Notes: generated from the letters alone by a model not told the origin. Counted from the stretch's first letter, positions 16,647 to 26,576 are shown. The stretch: DNA of 48,766 nt from Phycisphaerales bacterium (GCA_020427635.1 JAGQOH010000023.1:1-48766), one strand, 5' to 3'. Translations and numbers: made by a program.

Positions 16647-17864
16647 GTGCAGCTTTGGCAGCCATCCATCCCAGAGAGCTATCACCGCAGGAGCGATGCC
16701 GACCTGTCTCAGGCGATCGAAGCGCGCCGCAAGGAGCTTGGCAACCGCCTGATCATCCTCGGGCATCACTACCAGACAGACGAGGTGATCGCCCACGCGG
16801 ACTTCACGGGTGACTCGCTCAAGCTGAGCCAACTCGCGGCCCAGGAAGTGGGCCAGCGCGGGGCAGAGTTTGTCGTGTTCTGCGGCGTGCATTTCATGGC
16901 GGAGTCGGCCGACTTGCTGGCGCCCGAGGGGACTCGGGTGATCCTGCCGGACCTGTCGGCGGGGTGTTCGATGGCGGACATGGCGGCGTATGAAGATGCC
17001 CAGGAGGCGTGGCGGCGGATCCATGCGTCGCTCGAAGCGCAGGGGTGGGTCGGGCGCGTGATTCCGATCACGTATGTGAACTCGACAGCGGCGGTGAAGG
17101 CATTTGTGGGGCAGCACGGCGGGGCCTGCTGCACGAGCTCCAATGCAGACCTTGTCTTCGAATGGGCGCTCAAGGGTGGCGAGCAGAAGGGGAAGCGCGG
17201 CGAAGCGATCAAGCTGCTGTTCCTGCCCGACCAGCATCTGGGGCGCAATACCGCAGCGAAGGCCGGCATGCGGACCGAAGTCAATGGCGGGCGCGACACC
17301 GTGTTGTATGACCCGAAGCAAACGCGGCGCGGCGCGACATTGGGCGGCATGACTTCCGAAGAACTGCTTGATGCGAAGGTCGTTCTTTGGGCTGGGCACT
17401 GCTCGGTCCACAAACTGTTTCGCCCTGAGCATTGTGTTGCGGTGCGCAAGGCAGATCCCAAGGTGCAGATCCTGGTGCATCCGGAGTGTGCGAAAGAGGT
17501 GGTGGACCTGTCGGACCTTTCGGGCTCGACGGAGTTCATCATTCGCACGATTGAGTCTGCAGCGCCTGGTTCCAGTTGGGCCGTGGGCACGGAGACGCAC
17601 TTGGTGAACCGCATCGCGAGGCAGGCTGCGACGCGCGATGTCACGGTGCGCATTCTGAGCGATTGCCAGTGCCTCTGCACGACGATGTACCGGATCGACC
17701 AGCCGCACCTTTTGTGGGTGCTCGACCAACTTGCCCAAGGCAAGGTGGTCAATGAGATCAGCGTCCACGCAGAAGCGAAAAAGTGGGCGTTGGTTGCGCT
17801 GGATCGCATGTTGCAGTTGGTGCGCGACCCAAAGCCGGAATCAATTCCCGCACTCGTGGATTGA
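16647..17864 (+). CDS. nadA: Quinolinate synthase A
   Basis: A 405-residue protein from a GTG start. NadA condenses iminoaspartate with dihydroxyacetone phosphate to quinolinate in de novo NAD synthesis, using a [4Fe-4S] cluster. Signatures are ILGHHYQTDEV, FCGVHFMAESA, LPDLSAGCSMAD (Cys107), VHPEC (Cys281) and DCQCLC (Cys340-344), plus the EVNGGRDTVLYDP segment. It is longer than the common 350-residue form because of inserts in the middle. No nadB or nadC is in the window. Confidence 0.94.
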   Translation: MQLWQPSIPESYHRRSDADLSQAIEARRKELGNRLIILGHHYQTDEVIAHADFTGDSLKLSQLAAQEVGQRGAEFVVFCGVHFMAESADLLAPEGTRVILPDLSAGCSMADMAAYEDAQEAWRRIHASLEAQGWVGRVIPITYVNSTAAVKAFVGQHGGACCTSSNADLVFEWALKGGEQKGKRGEAIKLLFLPDQHLGRNTAAKAGMRTEVNGGRDTVLYDPKQTRRGATLGGMTSEELLDAKVVLWAGHCSVHKLFRPEHCVAVRKADPKVQILVHPECAKEVVDLSDLSGSTEFIIRTIESAAPGSSWAVGTETHLVNRIARQAATRDVTVRILSDCQCLCTTMYRIDQPHLLWVLDQLAQGKVVNEISVHAEAKKWALVALDRMLQLVRDPKPESIPALVD

Positions 17865-17912
17865 TCTTGCTGACCACCTTTCAACCTACTCTCTCAGGGA
17901 GGCTTGCCCCTC

Positions 17913-20900
17913 ATGGCACACGGCGAATCCGGAGCAACCAGACCAAGAACGCGAGGCAAGTTGCGCAAGTTGGCGCTCGCGCTCATCGTGCTCGTTGTGA
18001 TTCTTGGGGGCGTGATCGCGCTGGCCGGGCCGCAGATTGCGTCGTCGGTCGGGCGCGGGATTGCAGAGCAAGCGATCTCCAAGCAGATTGCGGGCCGCGC
18101 TGAGATTCAGACGCTCAAGCTGTCATGGTCGGGCCCGCAGCGAATCGAGCGTGTCACGCTGTATGACCCGTCGGGGGTTGAAGTCGCGCAGGTGAATGGC
18201 GAAGTGCAGGGCGGGCTGCTTGCTCTTGCGCGCAATCCGCGCTCGATCAGGAAGGTGACGCTCACCGGCGCCGCGAACATTGTCGAGGATGCGCCGGGAC
18301 ACACGAATCTCGCGGCGGCGATTGAGCGCCCGCAGAGCACCGTGCATGTCGATGCGACCAAGCGCCGACCGGCGAAGGCGGCCCAGACCAGCAAGAGCGC
18401 CAACCCGCTCGAGGGGTTGGATGTCGAAGTCGAGATCTCGTCATTCGATGTCAGCTATGCGTCGCGCGGGCAAACGGTGAAGCTTGATGGTCTGGCACTG
18501 AAGGCGCTGATCAAGCCGGGCGCACCGATCACGGTGGACTTGTCTTGCGTCAATGCCGGCACGCTTGCGGATGGATCGCCTGGGCAATTGACGGGGTCGA
18601 TCTCGATTGAAGATGTGCTTGCAGCGAGCGGCGGGTTGTCGCCTGACAAGGCGAAGGGACAAGCATCGATCACTGCGGCGTTGCCAGGGCAATGGGCCGC
18701 GATGGTGCTGAGCACGCTTGGCATGCAAACAGAGCTGCCCGCAGGCGATGCCAATCTGGACATTCACTTGCAGGTGGCGGACGGGCGCGTGCGGGCCATG
18801 CCTGACGCGCCGAGCGCTGCTTCGGCGCCTGCGCCGGCGGATCTGGTGCTCAGCGCTGCCGGCGCTTCGCGGATCGAGTCTTTGACAACGGATGGGCCTC
18901 TCGCGCTGCGCATTTCGAAGCTTGACCTGCCGTTGGCGGGCGTGCTTGGTGGGGCGCAAGCGGATTGGCGCGATGCGCAGCTGGAATTGTCGTTCACGTT
19001 ACCGGCGATTGAGGCGCGAGCGCTCGGGCTGCCCGGCGCCGCGGCGGGCGAAGCAGCCCGTATTGCGTTGCCTGCGAGTTCGATCACGATCACGACGCCA
19101 CGGGCGGAGCAGGGCGTGATGGTGAATGGGGCGCTTACGGCGACCGTGAATGGCGAATCGATTGGCGATGTGCGCCTGGCCGCGATGCTGCGCAACATCA
19201 TTACCTCGGAGGGCCAGCTGGCCCGCGACATGTCGAAGGCGCAGATGGAAGGTGCGCTGCGCATTGATGATCTGCCGCCCAGTTTCGCTCAACGTTTTGC
19301 GCAAGGGCAGAACATCGACATTGAGCAGCTGACCGGCGGGCCGATTGATCTTGTTGTGGAAGCGAAGGCGGATGCTGACCTTGGCGCGGGGGGGACGGTC
19401 GTCGCTTTCGACCTGCAATCTGCGCTGACGAAGGCGCATGCGGATGTCATTTGGCGTGGCGATCGCCTGGAGGCACAGCGCAACGGCGTGCACATCGAAT
19501 CGAGTGCGGGCGCGTATCTGCGATCGTTGGCCAAGTTGGATGCGTCGTTGCACGCGGAGGGTCCGGAGCTTGTGGTCATCACGGTGCCCCAGGCGATGAT
19601 TCCGTGGACGAAGCCGCGCGGCGTGGTGTGGAGCGAGATGCGCGGGCAAGTGTCAGTTGATCTGCAGAGTCTTACTGTGCGCCCCGTCGGTGAGGGCCCG
19701 CTGTCGATTGCGCGCGTCAGTACGTTACTGACGAAGGATGCAAACGAGCCGGTGATTGCGGTGCGTGCCGAGGGCGCGGACGATCGGAGCTTCTTCAAGA
19801 CGTCGGCTGTGATTACTGCGATTGGCGGTACGGCGTTGCTCAAGGCAATGGAAGATAAGGGGTCACTCGATCTGTCGACGCTCGCATACGAGGGCACGAT
19901 GTCGTTTGATGGCTTACCGGTGCGTGCGGTTTCGTTGGTTGATCCGCAGCGTAGCACGGAGTTGGTTGCGGCGGTTGGGCCTACCGTTTCGGGCGAGTTC
20001 ACGATTGAGCCCGTGCAGGGCGCGCAGGGTGGGCGATCGACGCACATCTATGGGATGGCGCAGGGGGCGAACGTGTCGTTGTTTGGAGGTGTGCTTGCGT
20101 CGCCAGATCAGATTGATGCAAGCACGGGCCAGCCGATCTCGATCACGCTGCGTCAGCCGATCGAGACTGCTCGCGCGCTGGGGGTGGATCCTGCGACCGT
20201 GCTTGGGGAGCAGGTATCGATTGCGGGGCTCGACGCGGCGACGATTGATGTGCGCACGTTGCATGTTCCCTTGAAAGCGCCGAAGGAAGCGCTCGCGCGT
20301 GGGATTGATGCATCGATGCAGCTGACAGCGTTGCAGTTGCTTGCGGGCGCGCCGACGACGAATCGAACGGCGTGTGATTTCGATACGGTGACTGCGAATC
20401 TGCAGAGCACTGCAGATGCTGAGGCGCCCTTGCGTGTTGAGGTGCATGCACAGAATCGGTCGGCGGCTCGGGGTTCGGTTGATTTGGATGCGACCGTTGC
20501 GCACTGGGCGGCGCTTGCGACGGGGTCGAAGGATGGCACCCAGCAGGCGCTCGTGGATGCGACGGTGACGGGCGATGTGCCGGTAGCGCTGGTCGATGCT
20601 TTTGCGGGGGCGAATGGATTGCTGGTTGCCATGATTGGTGATCGTGCAGTGACCGATGTGCGTGCGACGGGGCTGGCGATCGATCGATCTGCGGGCACGC
20701 TCACTGCGGCGCTGAAGGCGAGTCGGGCGGATGCGCAGGTGTTTGGTCGGTTCGAAGGTGGTGCGTTGGTGTTGACGGAGCAGGGGACGGCGCTGACGCA
20801 GGCGTCATTGACGCGGATTGAGCCGACGTTGTCTCAGCGGTTGCTGGAACCGATTTTCCCACTGTTTACATCGTTTCAGCGTGCGGATACGGAGCGCCCG

Positions 20901-21623
20901 ACGATGATTTCGACGAGGCGTTTGTCGATCCCCACGGATGGCGACTTTTCCAAGCTGAATGGCGCGATGTCGATTGATTTGGGCAGTATGCAGTTTGCGG
21001 CGGCGCCGCTACTGGCGGCGGTGCTGGATGCCACGAGCAACAACACGGAGGGCGCGCTGCTTGCGAATGTGAAGCCGATTGAGGTTGTGTTCCAGCAAGG
21101 TGTGGCGACCTACAACGACTTCACGATTCCTTGGGGTCGGTTCAATCTGCAGTCGCGGGGGAAGATTGACCTGGTGAAGAAGAAGATGGATGTAGTGGCG
21201 TTGGTGCCGATCGCGGGGCTTGGCGGTGATGTGAAGCGCGCGGTGCAGAGCTATCCGGGGTTGGACAAGCTTGCGCTGATCCCGCTGCGTGCAAAGGGCG
21301 AGCTGGGCAAAGCGAAGTTGCAGCTTGATCCGGACCTGATCAATGAGGCGCTGCCAAGCCTGATCGAGGACTCGGTGGGCGGGTTGCTCAATGACTTGCT
21401 GAATCGGGACACGCAGGACAAGAGCGGGCAGTCCACGAGCGGTGACAAGAAGAAGAACAAGAAGAAGGACAAGCAGCAGGATGAACCTGCGCCAACGCCA
21501 TCGGCTGAGGCGCCGGCACCGGCACCGGCGGCAGATGAACCGCAGGAATCGCCGCAGCCTGCGTCGGAACCGAAAGAGGAAGAGCAGCCGCCAAGTCGAT
21601 GGGGTTCGCCCAGGCCGCGGTAG
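17913..21623 (+). CDS. Large AsmA-like envelope protein
   Basis: About 1236 residues. AGGGAGG about 10 nt upstream favours ATG 17913; an in-frame TTG 9 nt earlier is too close to it. One N-terminal membrane helix (LALALIVLVVILGGVIALAG) anchors a long periplasmic beta-rich region of repeated LDG/IDLG-type strands. The C-terminal AsmA-like segment is SFQRADTERPTMISTRRLSI, then MSIDLGSMQFAAAPLL...GVATYNDFTIPWGRFNLQSRG. The end is a low-complexity Lys-rich (DKKKNKKKDKQQ) and Pro/Ala/Glu-rich tail. AsmA/TamB relatives move lipids or help assemble the outer membrane; that role is inferred here. Confidence 0.75.
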   Translation: MAHGESGATRPRTRGKLRKLALALIVLVVILGGVIALAGPQIASSVGRGIAEQAISKQIAGRAEIQTLKLSWSGPQRIERVTLYDPSGVEVAQVNGEVQGGLLALARNPRSIRKVTLTGAANIVEDAPGHTNLAAAIERPQSTVHVDATKRRPAKAAQTSKSANPLEGLDVEVEISSFDVSYASRGQTVKLDGLALKALIKPGAPITVDLSCVNAGTLADGSPGQLTGSISIEDVLAASGGLSPDKAKGQASITAALPGQWAAMVLSTLGMQTELPAGDANLDIHLQVADGRVRAMPDAPSAASAPAPADLVLSAAGASRIESLTTDGPLALRISKLDLPLAGVLGGAQADWRDAQLELSFTLPAIEARALGLPGAAAGEAARIALPASSITITTPRAEQGVMVNGALTATVNGESIGDVRLAAMLRNIITSEGQLARDMSKAQMEGALRIDDLPPSFAQRFAQGQNIDIEQLTGGPIDLVVEAKADADLGAGGTVVAFDLQSALTKAHADVIWRGDRLEAQRNGVHIESSAGAYLRSLAKLDASLHAEGPELVVITVPQAMIPWTKPRGVVWSEMRGQVSVDLQSLTVRPVGEGPLSIARVSTLLTKDANEPVIAVRAEGADDRSFFKTSAVITAIGGTALLKAMEDKGSLDLSTLAYEGTMSFDGLPVRAVSLVDPQRSTELVAAVGPTVSGEFTIEPVQGAQGGRSTHIYGMAQGANVSLFGGVLASPDQIDASTGQPISITLRQPIETARALGVDPATVLGEQVSIAGLDAATIDVRTLHVPLKAPKEALARGIDASMQLTALQLLAGAPTTNRTACDFDTVTANLQSTADAEAPLRVEVHAQNRSAARGSVDLDATVAHWAALATGSKDGTQQALVDATVTGDVPVALVDAFAGANGLLVAMIGDRAVTDVRATGLAIDRSAGTLTAALKASRADAQVFGRFEGGALVLTEQGTALTQASLTRIEPTLSQRLLEPIFPLFTSFQRADTERPTMISTRRLSIPTDGDFSKLNGAMSIDLGSMQFAAAPLLAAVLDATSNNTEGALLANVKPIEVVFQQGVATYNDFTIPWGRFNLQSRGKIDLVKKKMDVVALVPIAGLGGDVKRAVQSYPGLDKLALIPLRAKGELGKAKLQLDPDLINEALPSLIEDSVGGLLNDLLNRDTQDKSGQSTSGDKKKNKKKDKQQDEPAPTPSAEAPAPAPAADEPQESPQPASEPKEEEQPPSRWGSPRPR

Positions 21624-21653
21624 ATTCTGTCCAAGGCAACAGGGGACACGGAA

Positions 21654-21680
21654 CCCGGCATTGTTATGCCTGGGCTTTGG
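21654..21680 (+). terminator. Putative terminator after the AsmA-like gene
   Basis: The hairpin CCCGGCAT-TGTT-ATGCC(T)GGG has an 8-bp stem with one bulge. It is followed by CTTTGGTTGTG, which is only weakly T-rich, and lies about 30 bp past the AsmA stop. Confidence 0.45.
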
Positions 21681-21700
21681 TTGTGTACTCCCGCGCGTGG

Positions 21701-21748
21701 GCACATCGTTCAGACCGGGGTTGACAAGCAACCCCGGGCACCCAGAGA
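21701..21748 (+). repeat. REP palindrome, copy 1
   Basis: GCACATCGTT, CAGA, then the palindrome CCGGGGTTG-acaag-CAACCCCGG (21715-21737) and GCACCCAGAGA. It is the same element as those around the RAYT gene at 34.7-35.5 kb. Two stem positions differ from those copies, and in each case the partner base has changed too. Confidence 0.85.
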
Positions 21749-21750
21749 CA

Positions 21751-21782
21751 CCCGACTTCGCGGGCAAGCCGGGCCACCCGGA
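21751..21782 (+). repeat. REP palindrome, copy 2 (degenerate)
   Basis: CCCGACTTCgcgggCAAGCCGGG followed by CCACCCGGA aligns with the REP core of copy 1, placed in tandem just after it. Two stem mismatches and a changed loop indicate decay. Confidence 0.6.
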
Positions 21783-21820
21783 AGATCAAGTCGGACCCCC
21801 CAGAGAAGGAGGAAGAAGCG

Positions 21821-23833
21821 CTAGCGTCCGCGTGCGACGCGTCCGCCAAGTCTGCGCGGGGGCATTTTTGTGGGCACGATGCCGCCCGGGAATTTGCTGG
21901 CGTCGACCTTGGTGGCGGCAGCGGCGGGCAACTCAGGCGCGGATGCGCGGGTGCGCGAACGCTTTTCTTGGAGGCGTTTTTCGTCAGCCTTCTGCTGACT
22001 GCGCACATCGTCTGGCACTGGGTTGGGCACGAATGCGGGGTAGGTTTTCTCGGGGATGTGGATATTCGCGAGCTTCTCGATTTCGGTGAGCAAGCCACCT
22101 TGGTCGGGGGTGACGAATGAGAAGGCCTTGCCGCCGCGCCCTGCGCGCGCGGTGCGACCAATGCGGTGGATATAGATCTCGGGATCTTCGGGCAGGTCGA
22201 AGTTGACGACGTGGGTGATGCCATCGACATCGAGGCCGCGTGCGGCAAGGTCGGAGGCGATCAGGATGTGCAGCTTGCCCGCACGAAGGTCGTCCATGAT
22301 GCGGTTGCGCTTGCCTTGGGGGAGGTCACCATGGATCGCGGCGGCATTGATCCTGCGATCGAGCAGCCGCCCGCACAGTTTGTCGACCGTGCGCTTCATG
22401 CGGCAAAAGACCAGGGCGAGCTCAGGATCCTCTTCCTGCACCCAATAGGCGAGCATCTTGCTCTTGTCCCAGGGTTGGACTGAGATGTAGCTTTGGTCAA
22501 CCAACGATGCGGTGAGCGAACCGGCAGCAGTCTCGATGCGCTCGGCATCCTGGTGCATAAACGTGCGCGAGAGTTTCTCGATCTCTGGCGAGATGGTCGC
22601 GGACACGAAGATCGTCTGATGCACACAGCGGATGCGGCTCAGAATGGCGCGGATGTCATCGCGGAAGCCAATGTCGAGCATGCGGTCGACCTCGTCGAGC
22701 ACGACGAAGTTGACGTTCTTGAGGTGGAGGTGGCCGCGATCGAGCATGTCCATCAGTCGGCCCGGCGTGGCGACGATGATTTCAGGCGAGCGTTCCAATC
22801 GGCGCGCTTGCTGATCGATGCTCTGCCCGCCATAGACCGTGGCGATTGAGAGCGGCGTAAAGCGGGAGAAGTTGCGTAGTTCGTCGGCAATCTGAATTGC
22901 GAGTTCGCGCGTCGGCGCAAGGATCAAGCCTTGGTAGGCGATTCCTCGCTTGGCGGCGTTCAGGACCGGCAATCCGAATGCGGCGGTCTTGCCTGTACCC
23001 GTGCGCGATTGGCCAAGAATGTCTTTGCCTTTGAGCGCCAGCGGAATCAGCGCAGCTTGCACCTTGGTGGGGCTGACGAAACCTTGCGCTTGGATGGCGC
23101 GCAGGATTGTGTTGCGCAAGCCCAGATCAGCGAAGGTCGCGCTGCCAAAGATTTCGTCCCAGTGTTCGGCCAGCGCGGCGGGGGCATCTGCGCGGGAGGG
23201 CGCGCGGTGCGGGGCGGGCGCTTCGGGCGCGGGCTCGCGCTCGGCGGCCGATTCGGTGACTTCGTCGCGGGCGGGATCCTGCGCGTCGGCGGCGTCTTTT
23301 CGCTCTTCCCGAGCTGCTCGCTCGCGGGCGCGGGCTTTCAGGTCGGGGATCAACCGGCGGAGTCCCTTGGCTGGTTTCGCCTGGGCGGGCGCGTCCTGCT
23401 CGGCGGGCGTGGGGGGCTCGGTCTCGGGCTGCCCAGCGGGGGCGCGCTCGGCGACAGCGTCGGGCGTCGCGCCAGACTTCTTTCTGTTGCGGACCCCCCC
23501 ACGCTTGCCACGACGGCGGGACTTCGCGGGCGCGGAGCTCTCAGGGGCTTCGTCTGCAACGCCTGCGGCCTCGACGACCGCTTTGGGTTTCCGGGTCTGG
23601 ACCACCGCCTCCGGGGTGGGATCTGGGTTGGGCGTGCCGGCCTTGGGCTGCTTGGCCTTTGCGGATGTGGCCTTGGTGGACCTTGTGCGAGGTTTTGGCT
23701 TGGGTGTGGGCTCGGGTGCGGCGGTCTTGGCTGCGCTGGAGCGGGCGCCGGCGGTCTTGGCAGGGGCTTTTTTGGTTGTCTTGCGACGGGTAGGCCGCTT
23801 GGCGGCGGGTTTGGCATCCGAATCTGGAGTCAT
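21821..23833 (-). CDS. DEAD-box RNA helicase with long basic N-terminal extension
   Basis: About 670 residues from ATG 23833; a GTG 42 nt upstream is possible. Residues 1-225 are low-complexity Lys/Ala/Pro/Glu/Arg, unlike the usual short N-terminus. The helicase core follows: F235 and GF..PT..Q (Q motif), SRTGTGKT (276-283, Walker A), APTRELAIQ, TPGRLMD, DEVD at 380-383 in place of DEAD, SAT at 411-413, then domain 2 with ASDLAARGLDV and HRIGRTARAGR. Such enzymes remodel RNA or ribosome precursors. The C-terminal tail is again basic. The exact family member cannot be named. Confidence 0.9.
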   Translation of the reverse strand: MTPDSDAKPAAKRPTRRKTTKKAPAKTAGARSSAAKTAAPEPTPKPKPRTRSTKATSAKAKQPKAGTPNPDPTPEAVVQTRKPKAVVEAAGVADEAPESSAPAKSRRRGKRGGVRNRKKSGATPDAVAERAPAGQPETEPPTPAEQDAPAQAKPAKGLRRLIPDLKARARERAAREERKDAADAQDPARDEVTESAAEREPAPEAPAPHRAPSRADAPAALAEHWDEIFGSATFADLGLRNTILRAIQAQGFVSPTKVQAALIPLALKGKDILGQSRTGTGKTAAFGLPVLNAAKRGIAYQGLILAPTRELAIQIADELRNFSRFTPLSIATVYGGQSIDQQARRLERSPEIIVATPGRLMDMLDRGHLHLKNVNFVVLDEVDRMLDIGFRDDIRAILSRIRCVHQTIFVSATISPEIEKLSRTFMHQDAERIETAAGSLTASLVDQSYISVQPWDKSKMLAYWVQEEDPELALVFCRMKRTVDKLCGRLLDRRINAAAIHGDLPQGKRNRIMDDLRAGKLHILIASDLAARGLDVDGITHVVNFDLPEDPEIYIHRIGRTARAGRGGKAFSFVTPDQGGLLTEIEKLANIHIPEKTYPAFVPNPVPDDVRSQQKADEKRLQEKRSRTRASAPELPAAAATKVDASKFPGGIVPTKMPPRRLGGRVARGR

Positions 23834-24071
23834 CAGGGGGTCGCTTGTCTTTTGGAGGGCCCACCGCGAACCCACACGCCCATGTGCAGATTCGGTGGGC
23901 GGATTGTCAAACCGCCACAGACGCCCGATTTGGGTTCGAGCCCACCGTGTTGGATGGTAGACTCGGCGTCACACTGGCGCTTCCAATCATTGTATGGGAG
24001 GCGATTGAGATCACAAGCTCGGTGATTCTGCCGGGCCAGGGCCAATGGATTGGCTGCCGCGAGGTCAAGGG

Positions 24072-25430
24072 ATGACCGACACATCACAAGCCGAACTGAG
24101 TCGTATCGAAGTCGACCTTGCTGCCGTCGATCGGAATGTCGGTCGGATTGGGCAAGTGTTGTCGCGTGGCCTGGAGCAGCGTCGCCAGTCGCCCGAAGCG
24201 AAGCGGAAGGGCGCGCAGGTTTTGCTTGGCGATCGCCCGAAGATCTGTGCGGTCTTGAAGGCGGATGGCTATGGCCTTGGCGCGGCTCGCCTGTCACGGC
24301 GATTGAGCGCGTCTGGCGCGAGCATGATTGGCGTGCATACGTTGGCCGAGGCGCGCGAGTTGGTGTACGCGGCGTTGAACACGCCGATCCTGATCATGAT
24401 GCCGGTGTGGTCGTTCACACGGCGCGATTGGCTGTACAACACGTTCTCGAAGGGGCAGGTGCATCTGACGGTGCACGATCCGCAGCACTTGGAGGCGGTG
24501 ATTCGCATTGCGGGGCAACTGGGCATCAAGGTGCCGGTGCATGTTGATGTCGATACGGGGATGAGCCGCGGGGCTGCATCGACGCGGGTTGTGACCCGGA
24601 TGATCAAGCGAGCACTGAGCGATACGCGCGTGCGCCTGGCGGGCGTGTCGACGCACTTCGCGTCGTCGGATCAATCACCGGGCATGACGGCACGGCAGGC
24701 CCAGGCGTTCCGCGGGCTCGTCGAGCGCAATGCGCACTTGCTGCCTGATGACTGTTTGGTTCATGCGGCGAACACGTGCGCGACGTTTCGTGATGCGCGA
24801 TACCACTTCAACATGGTGCGCGTTGGGCTTGGGTTGTTTGGGTATGCGCGGGCGGACTTTGGGAATGCTGATGAGTTCTCGTTCCTGCCTGAGGCGGGTT
24901 CGCTCGAGCCGGCGGTGCGGTGGCTCAGCCGCATCGTGCATGTGAAGCGGGTTGGCCCGGGGATGACGGCGGGGTATGGGGCCACGTGGCGTGCGAAGCG
25001 TCCGACGCGATTGGCACTGGTGCCGGTGGGGTATTCAGCGGGGTATCCGCTGGCCCTGTCGAATTCGGGCGTGGTTGGTTTTCGAGCGTCACGCGGCAAG
25101 ATGGCGTATGCGCCAGTTGTTGGGCGCGTGAGCATGGACCAGGTTACGGTTGATGTGACGGATGTGCCGGCGCGGTTCACGCAGGTTGGGGCGGAGGTCG
25201 AGGTGATCGGCGCTGACGCCGGCGCACCGAACAGCATGCCGAACGTGGCGGCCCGGGCGGGCACGATCACGCACGAACTCATGTGTGGGTTGTCACATCG
25301 GGTGCCGCGTGTCTACACGAAGGACATCACTGCGGATGAGCGAGGGCCGAAGCAGATTGCGGAGCCCAAGCGCATGACAGCGCCGGCAGTGGGCGGGCGT
25401 CTTGCGAGCGCTGTTGCGGCGTTGCGTTGA
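24072..25430 (+). CDS. alr: Alanine racemase
   Basis: A 452-residue PLP enzyme supplying D-alanine for peptidoglycan. It has the PLP-lysine motif AVLKADGYGLGA with Lys63, the barrel motif VHVDVDTGMSRGA, SSD-HFASSDQ and the second catalytic tyrosine in GMTAGYGATW. The lysine lies about 23 residues later than usual because of a charged insert (QRRQSPEAKRKGAQ), and there is a 25-residue C-terminal extension. The ATG at 24072 follows AAGGG. It converges on the DUF481-like gene with a 3-bp gap. Confidence 0.92.
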   Translation: MTDTSQAELSRIEVDLAAVDRNVGRIGQVLSRGLEQRRQSPEAKRKGAQVLLGDRPKICAVLKADGYGLGAARLSRRLSASGASMIGVHTLAEARELVYAALNTPILIMMPVWSFTRRDWLYNTFSKGQVHLTVHDPQHLEAVIRIAGQLGIKVPVHVDVDTGMSRGAASTRVVTRMIKRALSDTRVRLAGVSTHFASSDQSPGMTARQAQAFRGLVERNAHLLPDDCLVHAANTCATFRDARYHFNMVRVGLGLFGYARADFGNADEFSFLPEAGSLEPAVRWLSRIVHVKRVGPGMTAGYGATWRAKRPTRLALVPVGYSAGYPLALSNSGVVGFRASRGKMAYAPVVGRVSMDQVTVDVTDVPARFTQVGAEVEVIGADAGAPNSMPNVAARAGTITHELMCGLSHRVPRVYTKDITADERGPKQIAEPKRMTAPAVGGRLASAVAALR

Positions 25431-25433
25431 GGC

Positions 25434-26576
25434 TCAGAAGGCCCACTGCAACTCGGTGAAGTAGTCGAACTCGTTGAGGTCGCGCACGCGCTGCGAGTCA
25501 TATCGATCGGTGACGCCAAAGCGAAGTGAGACGTTTCCGCCCTCGGAGAGCTTGATGTTCCAGACGGCACGGGTGACGGCGCGGTAGGCGCCGCGATCGC
25601 GGAGATTCGGGAAGAGCTCGCCAGAGATTTCGATATCTTGCAGCTTGCTTAGTTTGTGCTGCAAGCTGAGGCGCATGATGGCTTCGGGGGCGATTTCGTC
25701 GTTTGGGCTGCCAAACTCCTTGATGGCGCCGATGCCGAGGTCGGCGCTGAGCTTGGTGGCTTCCTTGTCGATGAGGCGGTATCCGATGCCGGCGCCGCTG
25801 TTCACGCGCGCGTCATACTCGCGCAGCTCATTGAACTCGGCCTCGCCTCGCACGAACGCGGTCCAGGGCGAGGTGGTGCGGAGCCAGTCGTTGCGTGCGC
25901 GCAGGTTGAGTCGGTTTTCAGTGCGATCGCCATTGCGGCGTCCGGCGCGGTACTCCAGTGAGGTGTCGAGCGCTTCGCTTGGTGTCGTGCGTCGAGCGGC
26001 GAGGGTGAGGCGGGCGTTGTCGACGTCGCCCGCACCGCGCGAGCCGTTGAGCCCGAACCGAACGGAACTGGTCCACTTGGCCTTGGGGGGCTCGGGTGCT
26101 TTGGCAGGCGGAGGCGTGACGGGCACATCGGGGCCCGGTTTGTCTCCGGGTTTTGGAGGCGCCTTGGGGGACGGCTCGGTCTCGGGCTGATGCTCGGGGA
26201 GCACGCTGGCCTCTGGTTGGCCCGGGCGGGGGCGGTAGACGCGGACGAAGGCATTGCGTTCGAGCGTGATTCGACCCAGCGCGGGGTGGTCGAGGACGAT
26301 GGTGCTTGATTCGATCTCGACCAAACGGCCGCGGAGGGTGTCGCCATTGCTGAGTTCGATCTCGACGGAGGCGTTGATGAGATCTTCGGAGACGACGACC
26401 TGAGACTGTGCGGGAGGCGTGGGCGGCGCCGCGCTCGGGCGATCCGCCTCGGCGGCGAGGGTCATCGCGGCGTCAAGCATGATCGATTCGAAGGAGAGGT
26501 TGGACTTGGCGAGCGCAAGTGGAGCGAGCAGCCCACAGGCCAGCCATGGCAACACTCCCTGCGTGATTGCACGCAC
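25434..26576 (-). CDS. DUF481-like outer-membrane beta-barrel protein with N-terminal small-barrel domain
   Basis: About 380 residues. A GTG at 26576 is chosen because GGAGGAG lies 5-6 nt upstream and the translation begins a signal peptide (RAITQGVLPWLACGLLAPLA, then LA); the longer TTG start lacks this. Domains: an LSm/SH3-like segment (EIELSNGDTLRGRLVEIESS, LGRITLERNAFVRVYRP), a Pro-rich linker, and a C-terminal DUF481-type barrel of alternating strands (WTSSVRFGLNGSRGAGDVD...DYFTELQWAF) ending in a Phe, typical of outer-membrane proteins. It is a paralogue of the next gene upstream. Confidence 0.72.
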   Translation of the reverse strand: MRAITQGVLPWLACGLLAPLALAKSNLSFESIMLDAAMTLAAEADRPSAAPPTPPAQSQVVVSEDLINASVEIELSNGDTLRGRLVEIESSTIVLDHPALGRITLERNAFVRVYRPRPGQPEASVLPEHQPETEPSPKAPPKPGDKPGPDVPVTPPPAKAPEPPKAKWTSSVRFGLNGSRGAGDVDNARLTLAARRTTPSEALDTSLEYRAGRRNGDRTENRLNLRARNDWLRTTSPWTAFVRGEAEFNELREYDARVNSGAGIGYRLIDKEATKLSADLGIGAIKEFGSPNDEIAPEAIMRLSLQHKLSKLQDIEISGELFPNLRDRGAYRAVTRAVWNIKLSEGGNVSLRFGVTDRYDSQRVRDLNEFDYFTELQWAF

